DNA of 64,000 nt, taken from assembly GCA_015698045.1 (NCBI GenBank), contig BLAL01000162.1:248001-312000 (forward strand). Direction: 5' to 3'. Numbering within the stretch: the first letter of the stretch is position 1; every line of letters begins with the position of its first letter. This DNA comes from Rhizophagus clarus. Taxonomy: Eukaryota; Glomeromycota; Glomeromycetes; Glomerales; Glomeraceae. The position numbers were made by a program, and so were the translations under genes. The notes beneath the pieces are model-generated. The model ran no database searches and was not told where the DNA came from. It saw nothing but the letters and a program-made list of their open reading frames with translations. Positions 53,850 to 64,000 of the stretch are shown here, piece by piece.

Positions 53850-56800
53850 CATTGCAATTTGTAAAGGTAATTCAAAATGTCAATGGGTTGTATCTCTAAT
53901 ACCCAAGTTTGCTTGTGTAGCATTAACATTAGCAAATTGTAACTTATTGCTTCATGACTGGCTGATTGTTTTATGTTATCTTTAAACTGAAGAAATACAA
54001 TATAGCAAAATCCATTTATATAAGATAATTTAATAAGATTAGATCAAAAAATTGAAAAAGTCAAATTTTATTCTCACAAATCAACTTTTTTTAAACCCGA
54101 AAGAAAAAAACAACAAAAAACCGCCTTTTAATTAGGCACCCATTAAATCAATCGAATATCTATCGAACAAATCACGAAAGATCGCGATTAAAGATGATAA
54201 TCTTAAAAAATTGTAATCAAATAATAGAATAGACTAACTAGAATTAGATATAATCCAATGAAAATATACGGTTTAACTGATCCGAATACTTTTTGAAAGC
54301 TTTACCAAATATTTATAATTTGAAATTAATGTAAACCAATGATCCAAAGTAAATGAACAATGTTCTCAAATGAAATAAGCACATGGTGTCATTGTGTTAT
54401 GTTAACCATAACGTATATATTACAATTTGTTCAATCGCAAAATTTCCGAGTTAAACATTTGATAATTTATGGTAATAATATGAAATGATACCAAAATTAT
54501 TATAAACTAAAATGCATAAAGATAATGCATTAATACCAAAATAATACATTAATTCAAATCAATAGGAATTTCCTTTATTCGTTTTAATTCGTTCCTATAA
54601 ATTTTTTATTAATATTTTCCATACTGTTGACTCGTACAGAATATCATGTGACCATAATAAAGCCTTAAATAATCGAATCAAATTTTTTAACCATGAAATT
54701 CCTTTTTTGAACCGTTGACCAATAGGATTGATTGGAAAATGTCGTTTATTATCTTTATAAAATCTAAAGAATTAAATAAAAAAAGGGAAAAGGACATCAT
54801 TTTATTTAACATATTTATTTTATTTATTTATCTTGCTACATTATTATTGTTGTTTTTATTATTAATGATTATTTTTTTTTGCACTCAAAAAAAGATTTTA
54901 ATGATAAAAAAATACGGGTATATTATGAAAAAAAGCCTCTAAAAACACGAGCGGTAATTCCGGTTTAAGAAGGACATTACAAATATGAAAAGCATTACTA
55001 TTGCGTTACTATTGTTGTTATTGTAATTAAGGCTTTGAATTAAATAAATAAACAATTTATATATATATGGCAAACAGAGTAATAATTTTAAATGTTTTAA
55101 ATTAATAATTATGATACCAGATATTATTTCTTTCTTTGTTTTAAAAGAACGAATATATTATCTTTTTATCTCGAAAGTAGTTCTTTATCTCGAAAGTAGG
55201 TTTAAGTCTTTGTCTTAAAGGTTTGTCACAAAAATAACTTTATAGTTTACCAATGAATTTTATTAAAAACTCTCGGCATTTTAATATTATTAATGACTAA
55301 TGTAAATTAAACAACAAAAAAACCAATTTGAAAATTAAAAAACGTTGTTAAATTCAAGAAATTTATTGGTTAATAAAGTGCTAACATAATTACAAAATAA
55401 AAATTTATATATTTTGGGGCCACAGATAATCAAATTATAAAATAACCAAATAAAGTAATTAACATATTATTTTATGTTAGAGACTATACCAAAAAAACGA
55501 TTTTAACGCCTTATCTAAAGTTACAAGATGATCAATAGATAATGTAAGATAATAATTTTTGTAATGAATATTCATGAGAAATTTTTTTTTTTTTTTTTTT
55601 TTTTTTACAAACAAACATATTTCATGACGTAACATAATTGATTTTTCCAACTTTGTTAGATATTCGTACATTATCAATTTAATCTTTTTTTTCTTTTTAT
55701 AACAAAACGGGCTAAAAATTTTGCTTCAATGAAATTTAAATTTATATTAACAAATGACCCGGTGATTTCCCGATTTTACAGTGGATATTTGTTTGTTAGA
55801 TCGACTTATTGGCGTACAATACAAAATTTTGAATTTTTTAAACCTAAAAAAAAAAAATTTTTTTGACGGAATAAAGAAAATATAATTAAGTTTTATAAAT
55901 TTGTGATTTTATCATAATTGGCATAATTGACATAATTGACATAAATAACATAATTGGTCATAAATGGTAAATAATTGGCATATATCAGGACATTGTCTCA
56001 CGATCACACATATAATAAGAACATATATCGATATATATATATATATATATATAAATAATACTGTGTGATGGTGTCATAAATTACTATTTTATATGATAAT
56101 TATATAAGAATGACAATTAAATTACATACATTACATATTTGTAATATTGTAAACAATTCATGGGCGGGTTAGAATTAGAACGTGATTGGGGTGAGAATGT
56201 TGGGGAAGACATACAAAATAAGAAATATAAAATATGGGGAAATATTTTTTGATTCATTACACATATTTGTAAATAAAAAAAAATACTTTATATCGGCGAT
56301 TTCGGAAAGATCCTAAAAGAAAGGTTCAAATGTGGTGATACTGTACATTTAAACACCTATTGTTCCATGTGGATGTTTGTAATTTAGATTTCATACTAAT
56401 AAAAACGCGTCAAACATTTTATGTAGCGCGATCATAGTTGAGATTATATGATTATCATTTTTTCCATATTGAAACTAATTTTATTAACCTTCTTTAATTT
56501 GTAATTATTTTAATTCAACATTTTATACTCTGTTATCATGTGATTAAACTATATTTACCATGGTACCAATAAAAACCACATGTTAATGCTTTATATTTAT
56601 ACCATAATTATACTCAAATTAATTTCGATTTCCTTTTTAAGAAATCAAATTTTTGATGGAAAATAATGAATAAAATATCAAATTTCATCAATTACGTCAC
56701 CAAGATTTTTAAAATAAATACAGTACTTTTATTACGTCAATGCGCATATAATTTTTCGTCTTAACCATGCGCAGCAGATAAAAAAAAAATCATTTTATCC

Positions 56801-58080
56801 AATCAGAATTTAAAATAATAAATTAGGTAAAATTAAATTTCTCCCCCCCTTTTTTAATTCGGAATAAGACGGTTCAATCTTTCATAAAAATTTTAATGCC
56901 AGTTTTATGACTTTCAATGACTCAGTTCCGATTGATCGGTCATGAGTTTTGGGGTAAAACGCTTCTCATGCCCAATCATCTGACCAAAAATCTCACAGGT
57001 GTTTTTTTTCATTCTAATCTCCTTAAAGAAATAAGCAAATAACCAAGACAATAGAAAAATGAAAAAAAAAAAAATGAAAAAAAAAAAACGCCACCCCCAC
57101 TTAATAATTTCCACAAAAAGGACATGTTAAAAGGTTTATAATAGATTATATCTAAAAATAAAAAAAGAAAGAGCTGATCCTCTGATCTGATAAAAAAAAA
57201 AAAAAAAAAATTTTTTTTTCTTTGTGTTTCAAACAACGACTCACAATCACTTTTAGAGATAAACCAAACTTGGAAAATCTTATTATAAGGATCAACATGT
57301 AAAAAGAGTCAGGAACCCTTATCTATTAAAATCATTTTTTTGGCGTTACATGCTGCTTGCCTTTTATGGAATATTTTTAATTTATTGGTCGAATACTTTG
57401 TATGACGAAACAAGTCTCATGAGATAAGTTTATGTAATTATATTTTTTTGAGGATAGATCATCTTTGAATCAATATATATCGTTCAAACCATAAATTCAG
57501 GTATCCTTTTTTCTTTCACAAAAAAAAAAAAATGTTTCAATTGGATGAGATCTAAACCTTGTATTTGTTCGAAGCAATGGCTTTTTTTTTTCTCTATCAA
57601 AAACCCAAATTAGTCATTTTCCCTATGACAAATCAAGTATCAGCAGCCAATAAATGATATCATTAACAAGAACAATTTTACTCGCTTTTAATCAATTACA
57701 AATAAAGAAATAATAATAAACCAAAAAAAAAAAAAAAAATCGTTAAAAAAAACGAGATCATGCTTTAATTAATAATAATATGCATGATTTCAAAGTGAAT
57801 ATTGTTTTAAAAAAAGAGATGATAATGGAATGATTATAAAATTAACGATACTATAATCCGTTATTATACTAAAAAAATTAGGATAAGGTCAAAAGGGGGT
57901 ACCATAAATTACATGAATCATTTACATATTAGGTTTCCCTCTTTCAAGAGGTGACCGAGTTATCTTTTTTTTTTATCCGTAACCTAAATAAACTGAAATT
58001 TTTAATTCAATTACCTTAATCGTTTTTTTCTACGTTTTTTTTTTTTTTTTTTTTTTATCTCGATTCTTTGTATAACAAAG
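53850..58080. other. Repeat-poor AT-rich intergenic DNA
   Basis: No MITE-like inverted repeats or decayed coding blocks are recognised, in contrast to the preceding 54 kb. Homopolymer runs occur at 55580-55606 (T), 57060-57090 and 57191-57219. Open frames such as 54715-54942 show no domain and look like chance. Confidence 0.45.
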
Positions 58081-58140
58081 GATAAATATATGAATTATCA
58101 GTTTGAATTTTTCAATAATATCAGTTCTTGTTTTTTGTTT

Positions 58141-58313
58141 CAGGATTGCATTTTAAGTTGTACAATTTTTATTATAATTCTAGATCTGCAATTAAGATTC
58201 TCTTATTTAGCTTCAGATTTCCTATTTGGGAGTTATTGGATTTTTTTTGTTCCGATTTGCCGAATTTATTTAAATGTATTATAAAAAAAATTACTATAAA
58301 TACTTTACTATAA
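58141..58313 (+). CDS. Possible terminal exon (about 56 aa), unidentified
   Basis: After TTTTTTGTTTCAG (ends about 58142) a + frame reads GLHFKLYNFYYNSRSAIKIL, then LFSFRFPIWELLDFFCSDLP, and closes with tandem TAA near 58314. The composition (W, P, D, C in a hydrophobic text) is less random than its neighbours. No upstream exon or domain was found. Weak. Confidence 0.22.
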
Positions 58314-60980
58314 TAATAATATATAAGTATTATAAATAAAATAAATAAAATAAATAAATAAATAAATAAATATATATATACATATAAAAAATATTTGTAT
58401 TGTATATATACGTAACCGAAAATTTCAAAACGTAACCAAAATATCGCCCAAAAATGAAAAAAGTTCTCGTAAGGAAAAAGGTTTAATTAGATACCAAACT
58501 TTTTGATTGATCAGCCCACTTTTTTATTATTATTATTATTTCGGCGAGTAAAATTATTTTAGTATAAAATGATTTTCAATTTTTTTTTTTTTTTTTTTTT
58601 TTTTGACGGACTTAAATGACCGAAAAAATAAATTTATATATTGTACAAAGTATTTACCAATTAAATTATCTCGTGGTCATTTAATTGGTAATGATAATAA
58701 TAATTTCGGAATACACGGGAATTCCATGAACATGTCATGTAAATAATTTATTACGTATCAAATGATTTACAGACCAATAAAATTTTGATGGAATTACGAC
58801 ATTTAACCCTTTTGTACGTTTTATTTCCCTACTTATTAGGTCTTTTGTTCAATAATTTACCAAATATATTGTATAAAAAATAAACAAAAGGATCTTTTCA
58901 CTTTCAAAGGAAAAAAAAAAAAGGATTTCGGCGAATGCCATTCTTCCCCAACAAAAAAAACAAAAAAAAAAAAAAAAACAATTAAATATCTTATCTTTTC
59001 TGATTCCGGTTATCTTTACTAAAAGATCATTACAAATTCCCCGAATATAATACACTACATTATCATATGTTTATTTTTAAAACCAGCCAAAGAGTTTTAT
59101 TTTAAGTCAACCAATACAGTTTATCCCGCGTTCTTTTTCAACTCCGCATAATTTAATGACCAAAAGAAGAAAAAAATTAAAACAACCTGATAAAGCGGTG
59201 TAACATTTATATCAATGACGCAAGGAACATTTTAATCTATTACAGGTCAAGAAAATTTGGACAAGATTTTCCAGATTTTCCCTCTAATCCTTCTTACGGA
59301 ATATTCTGGAATGAATGAGGTGTAACGGAATAAGCCATTTCCTAAATTATTCCACATAACATTACATTAGCATAATCATTGACATGCGCCTCAATCATAA
59401 AACAAATTACGTATCTAATTTCTCATTATGGATTAAACCTTTATTGAACATTTCTTAATAATAATAAAATTACATCATTAAAGAAGTTAACACGCTTTTT
59501 AACTCGCGTGAAGTATTAACCAAAAGGGTAAATTTAATGGTATAAAACCCGAACATGCCGAACATGAAATTTGTAAAACAAAGTTATCTAAAATTAAAAA
59601 TATAAATATAAAGGGAGGGCACGCGATGATACGAAATCAGCTGAATTAGGAATAAATTGGGGAATAATGTGATTATTGATAATCAAGATGTGCGAGATGT
59701 GATGAGATAATGATCTGATTGATATGCCTGTTTAAGGGGTGGTTCCCGAGAAAAAAAATGTGGCAACGCATGATATATATCTACTCAATTATTACTATTT
59801 ATATATTAGTAGAAAAATAATGTATAGCTTAATTAAAAAAGTTCATATATCTATTTTTAAAATACTCGATCGAATAACAAACAATTTACTGCTAATTTCG
59901 GTTTCCGTTTAAAAAAAAAAAAAAAAAAAAAAAAAATTCTGTTTTTAAAAATGGAAGAAAGATTTTCCTTACATTTATAACCGACCCTATTTTCCCGAAT
60001 GTTGAATAAACAAACTTCTTTTTTACAATTTGTTCAGATTATCGGAAATTATGAGAATGTGGGGTGGCAAAGGTGATAAAAATAATAATAAAATAATAAT
60101 AATAAAATAATAATATAATAATAATAATAAAATAATAATAAAATGATAATATAATAATTTAATAATTGCTAAAGTAATAATAAGAAGCAAGTTTTACTTG
60201 TCGTTCATTGGATTAGTAATCAAATTAAATAATCAAAGATGCAAGCATTGCATTAAAATATGCAATGGTTAAAAATTTCAATACATTATCAGACACCAAA
60301 TATGCCCGAAATTCTCAGAGTTAAAAAATCTTTTCCGTTTCCTAACAAGTTTCTTTTTTGATATTCAGATCAACTTTTATTCTTTCTTTTTTCAGTTTAT
60401 TTTTAAAAGCCTCTTTCTTTAATTTTTTTATATTGTGTTCCAAGAGATAATCCTTTTTTGATTAATGACACATTATTTTTAATAAACATCAGGAAATTCT
60501 TGTGAATATTCATCTATTAATCAATCAAAATTTTAATAATTTCATATGAGATTTTCTTCTCTAATTGATAAGAGTCACTTTTTTTTATTGGAAAATTCTT
60601 TATTTATATTCTTTTCTTTTCTCGAAGATTATTAAATTTAGAAATCGAATATTCAAAAAAAATTTACAAAAAGTGAAATTATTTCTCCGTTTTCAAAAAA
60701 AAAAAACGGTAAAAAGATAAAACGGAATTCAAAGAGAACATCATTCTATTACGTCAAAATTGGTTGTTATTCATATGAGTGTTGCATTATCTCGCATCAA
60801 TTACCATTATAAGAAATTCAAAAGAAAGTCAACTCTTTATTATTTTTAATTTACGCAAAAGATAATATATTAACTTCTTTTAACCTCGTTTATAAACTAG
60901 ATTTTCTTATCAAAGCCTCTCAAAAAACTTATCATTAATTGCTTTTTGTTTATATATGCGCAGTTCTTTTGCTTTTTTTT
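58314..60980. other. Repeat-poor AT-rich intergenic DNA with homopolymers and ATA microsatellites
   Basis: (AATA)n at 58335-58375, a ~24-bp T run at 58580-58604, an A run at 59910-59937 and (AATAATA)n at 60078-60150. No gene is supported. Confidence 0.45.
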
Positions 60981-60989
60981 GACAGCTCA

Positions 60990-61424
60990 CATGTTTGTTG
61001 AGGCTCATACAATTCAAATTAGTCCGTCTATCAATGAATCAATTAGGAAGTCATTACTATTTAAATCTATTAAGGATTTACTGAAAATTTTACTTAAAAT
61101 GTTCCTTTATAGAAAAGATGGCGCTATAATTCGCCATAATAAATAATTTTTCAATGCATTTTTTTGTGTAATTTTTTGATAAAGGTGTATTACAAAGAAA
61201 GTCACGGTCTTAAATTTATACAAGAATCAGATTACGAATTAAACTTATCATTGTGTGAAAAAAAAATATTCATGCATGTAATTATTTGTATCCACCCTTG
61301 TCAAGAAGATCCCCTGTATGTATTTTTTAATACTGTACTCTTATCTCCCATTGCCGATAACATTCCTATGACCTTTGATACGATTCTCGCCGTAGTAAAT
61401 CTCGAAGCAAAAAAAATAAAATAA
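60990..61424 (+). CDS. Small unidentified gene, two coding blocks
   Basis: Block 1 follows TTTTTTTTGACAG (ends 60985) and reads AHMFVEAHTIQISPSINESI, then RKSLLFKSIKDLLKILLKMF and YRKDGAIIRHNK, to TAA at 61144-61146. Block 2 (from about 61180) reads VYYKESHGLKFIQESDYELN, then LSLCEKKIFMHVIICIHPCQ and NTVLLSPIADNIPMTFDTIL, and ends KKIK at 61424. Both have balanced composition and higher G+C than their flanks. A pyrimidine-rich, TTGATAAAG-ended gap of ~35 bp separates them, too short for a normal intron, so a frameshift or an undetected donor in block 1 is possible. No domain is recognised. Confidence 0.4.
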
Positions 61425-61439
61425 AATAAAATAAAATAA

Positions 61440-62330
61440 ATTTCTTTTTTTTTAATAAACCCTTTTTTTTTTTAATGGATCAAGTTCATTTTTCACAACT
61501 CTCTTGGCATATTTCGACAATTACGTACTATTTTTTCTTTGAGGAAATTATTTTATGTACATTATCTTGTGTTACGTCCGTTCTTTTAAAGAAATAACAT
61601 TTACTATCTATATTATCTAATCTTAATTCTTTATCTCATGTATTCGAAATGTACATCACTATTCATATCATTACATTCTTTTTTTTTTTCTAAAATAAAA
61701 AAAAAAAATAACTTTTTTTAAAAAAAAACTTGATTTTAAAATTCAAATTTATTTAAATAAATTCTTTTTATATAAAAAAAAGATCTTCTTTTATACGGTC
61801 ATACTTATAAATTCTATTTTCCAATCTTTTTACATCCATTGGTTGGTATTACAACATCTTTATTATTTTTTGAACGACAAAATGTGAAAAAAAAAAACCC
61901 GAATTAACTAATCATATAATATTACATATATTTATTTATTCGTTTTATAATATATATATATATTTTTTTTTTTTTTTTGATATACTATATATAACCATTT
62001 GTATAACTTTTTTTTTGATTGATTCAAAAAAAAAAAAAAAAAAAATTACTTATCTCTTGTGTTATAATACTTAAAATTTCTTATCTATGCAAGTTAAGTA
62101 ATCTGTGAAATAAGGAGTTAGCCATACTTTACTGTAATCTTGGTTATCATCATCTTTTATTTATTTTATATTTTATATTAAAAATATATATAAAAAAAAA
62201 ATTTTTTTTTTTTATTTGTACAATCAACTTTTTTCTTTATCAGTTTTTATATATTTTATTATTATCTTTATCTACAAAATCTATTACAACATTCATCAAT
62301 ATAACGCCTTTTTTTTTTTTCTCTCTTTCT
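61440..62330. other. AT-rich upstream region of the GATA-factor gene
   Basis: T/A runs and (TA)n at 61950-61965. TTATCT (AGATAA) sites at 62050-62055 and 62081-62086, and a contiguous pair at 62262-62273. No gene. Confidence 0.5.
62262..62273 (-). promoter_or_regulatory. Two abutting GATA-factor sites (AGATAAAGATAA on the minus strand)
   Basis: TTATCTTTATCT is two WGATAA motifs end to end, ~65 bp upstream of the TATA-like box of the SRE1-type gene. Fungal iron GATA repressors bind WGATAA, and some regulate their own genes. Autoregulation here is an inference. Confidence 0.4.
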
Positions 62331-62336
62331 ATCAAG

Positions 62337-62347
62337 TATAAAAAGGG
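62337..62347 (+). promoter_or_regulatory. TATA box of the GATA-factor gene
   Basis: TATAAAAAGGG follows a CT-rich stretch and precedes TTCATCTTGTCTTC. It is the best TATA match upstream of the ATG at 63031 and would give a 5' UTR of ~0.65 kb. That is long, but such leaders occur in fungal regulators. An intron in the leader is not excluded. Confidence 0.5.
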
Positions 62348-63030
62348 ACTCTGTTTATTTTCATCTTGTCTTCAAAATTTTTTTTCTAAAATAGATTATT
62401 CAAAATTTCTGTTCGTTTATTCGCTGCGTTTATTTTAAACACACCTTTTCAATTTTATATATATATATTCAGTTTGGATAAAAAAGAAAAAAAAAAAATA
62501 TTTCTTTTTTAATTAATTAATTAATTAACTTAATTTATTGTATTGAGGTTATTTTTAAAGTTTTTGCTAAAAAAACAAGATCTTTTTCGCTAATTAGTTA
62601 GCGTTATTATCTTTTTTTTTCGTCCAATGCATAAGTGGACTTCTATTACAAAATATTCTAGACCAGCAACTACTGACCGAACTCTCGCTTTATACCACAT
62701 CGAAAGCCCAACTTCCCTCAAAATTTAAATCCTTTTTCTGGAGAAAGTCAGAGAAAGAAAAAAAATTAAACCGTAACTTTTTAGTTACACCCAGCAAAAA
62801 AAATATAAACTCTTCATACTTCTTTGGAAGTATACCCAAGTTCGCGCAACAAAACAACTACAAATCACCCATTCAAAATTTCCGCAGTTTTTTTTTTTTT
62901 TCAAAAAAAGAGAGAGAGAGAAATAATATTAATTAACTAATTATAACTTAAAAAGAAAGACATACCTTACACTTTTTTTTTACAAAAAAAAAAAAAGTTT
63001 CCTTCCAAAGAAAAACCTTTGAACTCGTTA

Positions 63031-64000
63031 ATGGAGGTTAAGAATACAGCTGCAAATATGCCACCAAATACTCAAAAAACTTCAGATAATCTTATGCGCA
63101 ATCAACAATTATTTCGTCATCATCATCATTCTCATCATCATCAACCACAACAGCAGCAACAACAGCAAATGATTCAACAGCCCATGCACTTGCTCAACCG
63201 TAAAGGTTCTTCAGGTTCTATTCAATCTCGTTCTTGTAAAACGGAAGGTCATGGTGTGTCCGCTACAGTCTGTGCTAACTGCGGAACTACCACGACACCA
63301 TTGTGGAGAAGAGCTCCAAGTGGAGAGACGATTTGTAACGCTTGTGGTGAGAAAAAAAAATCAACTTTTTTTTTTGTCTTTCCTTGGGTAATTATAAAAA
63401 AATAACAAATTTTCCCTACTCTTATTTTAGGACTTTATCTCAAGGCTCGTAACACAGTTCGTCCGCCATGGTTGAAACGCAATGCTATCAAGAAAGCAAC
63501 ACCTGTTGTTCCCGAGACTCCTGAAAATAATAATAGCGGTACTTGTCCAGGTGATGGCCATTGCGATGGTACAGGCGGATCCAGTTCATGTGATGGTTGT
63601 CCGGCTTACAACCAACATCAAGTTAATCGTCAAGCCTTGGTCTGTGCGAATTGCGGAACAAATACTACCCCCTTGTGGCGTCGAGATGAGGCCGGTAACA
63701 CAATCTGTAATGCTTGTGGTAAATATCAATACTTAATTTTATATGAGACAATATTTAAACTATACATAAAAATATAAATATGATATTTATTCTTTTTTTT
63801 TTTTTTCTCTCTTTCTAGGTCTTTATTTCAAGTTACATAACGTTCATCGTCCTGTGACTATGAAAAGATCTGTGATCAAGCGCCGTAAACGTGTTGCCTT
63901 GGCCACTTCTCCGTCACCATCTCATAATCAGTCCGGTGGATCTGATAATGAACATCAATCAAGAAAAGGTCGAATCAATCATCCTCCTACTCCCGCTTCA
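63031..64000 (+). CDS. SRE1: Iron-responsive GATA-type repressor (SRE1/SREA/FEP1/URBS1 family), 5' part
   Basis: This is a predicted nuclear repressor of siderophore and iron-uptake genes. Exons: 63031-63346, 63431-63718 and 63819 onward, running off the window after ~262 residues. The start ATG 63031 is followed by a His/Gln-rich stretch (residues ~31-50). Zinc finger 1 is C81-X2-C-X17-C-X2-C105 and finger 2 is C177-X2-C-X17-C-X2-C201, both with TTPLWRR. Between them lies C144-X5-C-X8-C-X2-C162, the Cys-rich iron-sensing motif that defines this family and separates it from nitrogen GATA factors. Both introns split the Gly codon straight after CNAC (phase 1), so the two finger exons probably arose by duplication. 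A basic [10 protein letters not shown] follows finger 2. The C-terminal coiled-coil expected in the family lies outside the window. Confidence 0.95.

Noticed and set aside
54715-54942. 75-codon + frame as a small membrane protein gene
   Set aside because: The hydrophobic stretch comes from T-rich DNA; no splice, promoter or homology cue.

Overview
The window looks like nuclear DNA of a very AT-rich fungus, most probably an arbuscular mycorrhizal fungus of the Rhizophagus irregularis type. The evidence is: roughly 75-80% A+T with long A and T runs; short spliceosomal introns (GT...CTAAC...TTTTAG); a two-finger fungal GATA iron regulator at the right end; and many decayed repeat and gene families that I associate with Rhizophagus from memory (Myb/SANT-like genes, an RNA-binding ORF1 family, large multi-exon transposase-like genes). 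No bacterial-type operon, rRNA or tRNA was recognised.

Layout. 0-5.7 kb: a LINE (endonuclease-RT-RNase H) running in from the left edge, next to a Myb/SANT-like exon. 6.2-8.2 kb: an ORF1-only retroposed copy with poly(A) and a perfect 16-bp target duplication. 9.7-16.2 kb: one decayed multi-exon minus-strand gene of a transposase-like family, broken by a hAT-type MITE and by a mariner-like MITE that itself holds a second copy of that hAT MITE. 17-27.3 kb: gene-poor DNA with tandem arrays of intron-like modules, several MITEs, a mitochondrial-type LAGLIDADG fragment and a GC-richer island with a perfect 85-bp tandem duplication. 27.3-33.8 kb: pyrimidine tracts, a tiny retroposed element, MITEs and a 1-kb repeat. 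33.9-36.4 kb: a CACTA-like element that encloses another intron-module array and a truncated LINE tail. 36.5-42 kb: minisatellites, a small + strand gene candidate, a Myb/SANT pseudogene and MITEs. 42-45 kb: a gag-type LTR retroelement fossil and the second 1-kb repeat. 45.9-47 kb: hAT transposase pseudogene. 47.2-51.4 kb: a second ORF1-family copy, invaded by a 2.9-kb TTA-flanked DNA transposon that carries a DDE transposase gene and was in turn invaded by a CACTA-type foldback MITE. 52-53.9 kb: three MITEs. From about 53.9 kb the repeats stop. A long AT-rich non-coding stretch with one small gene candidate leads to the SRE1/FEP1-type GATA regulator, which runs off the right edge.

The left 54 kb is therefore a graveyard of nested mobile elements in which most in-frame stops can be explained by C-to-T changes. 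The right 10 kb is the upstream region and 5' part of a conserved iron-homeostasis repressor with a TATA box and several TTATCT (GATA-factor) sites. The least explained structures are the intron-module arrays, the TTA-flanked transposon, the ORF1-only retroposon, and a MITE family seen in a CpG-rich and a CpG-depleted copy.
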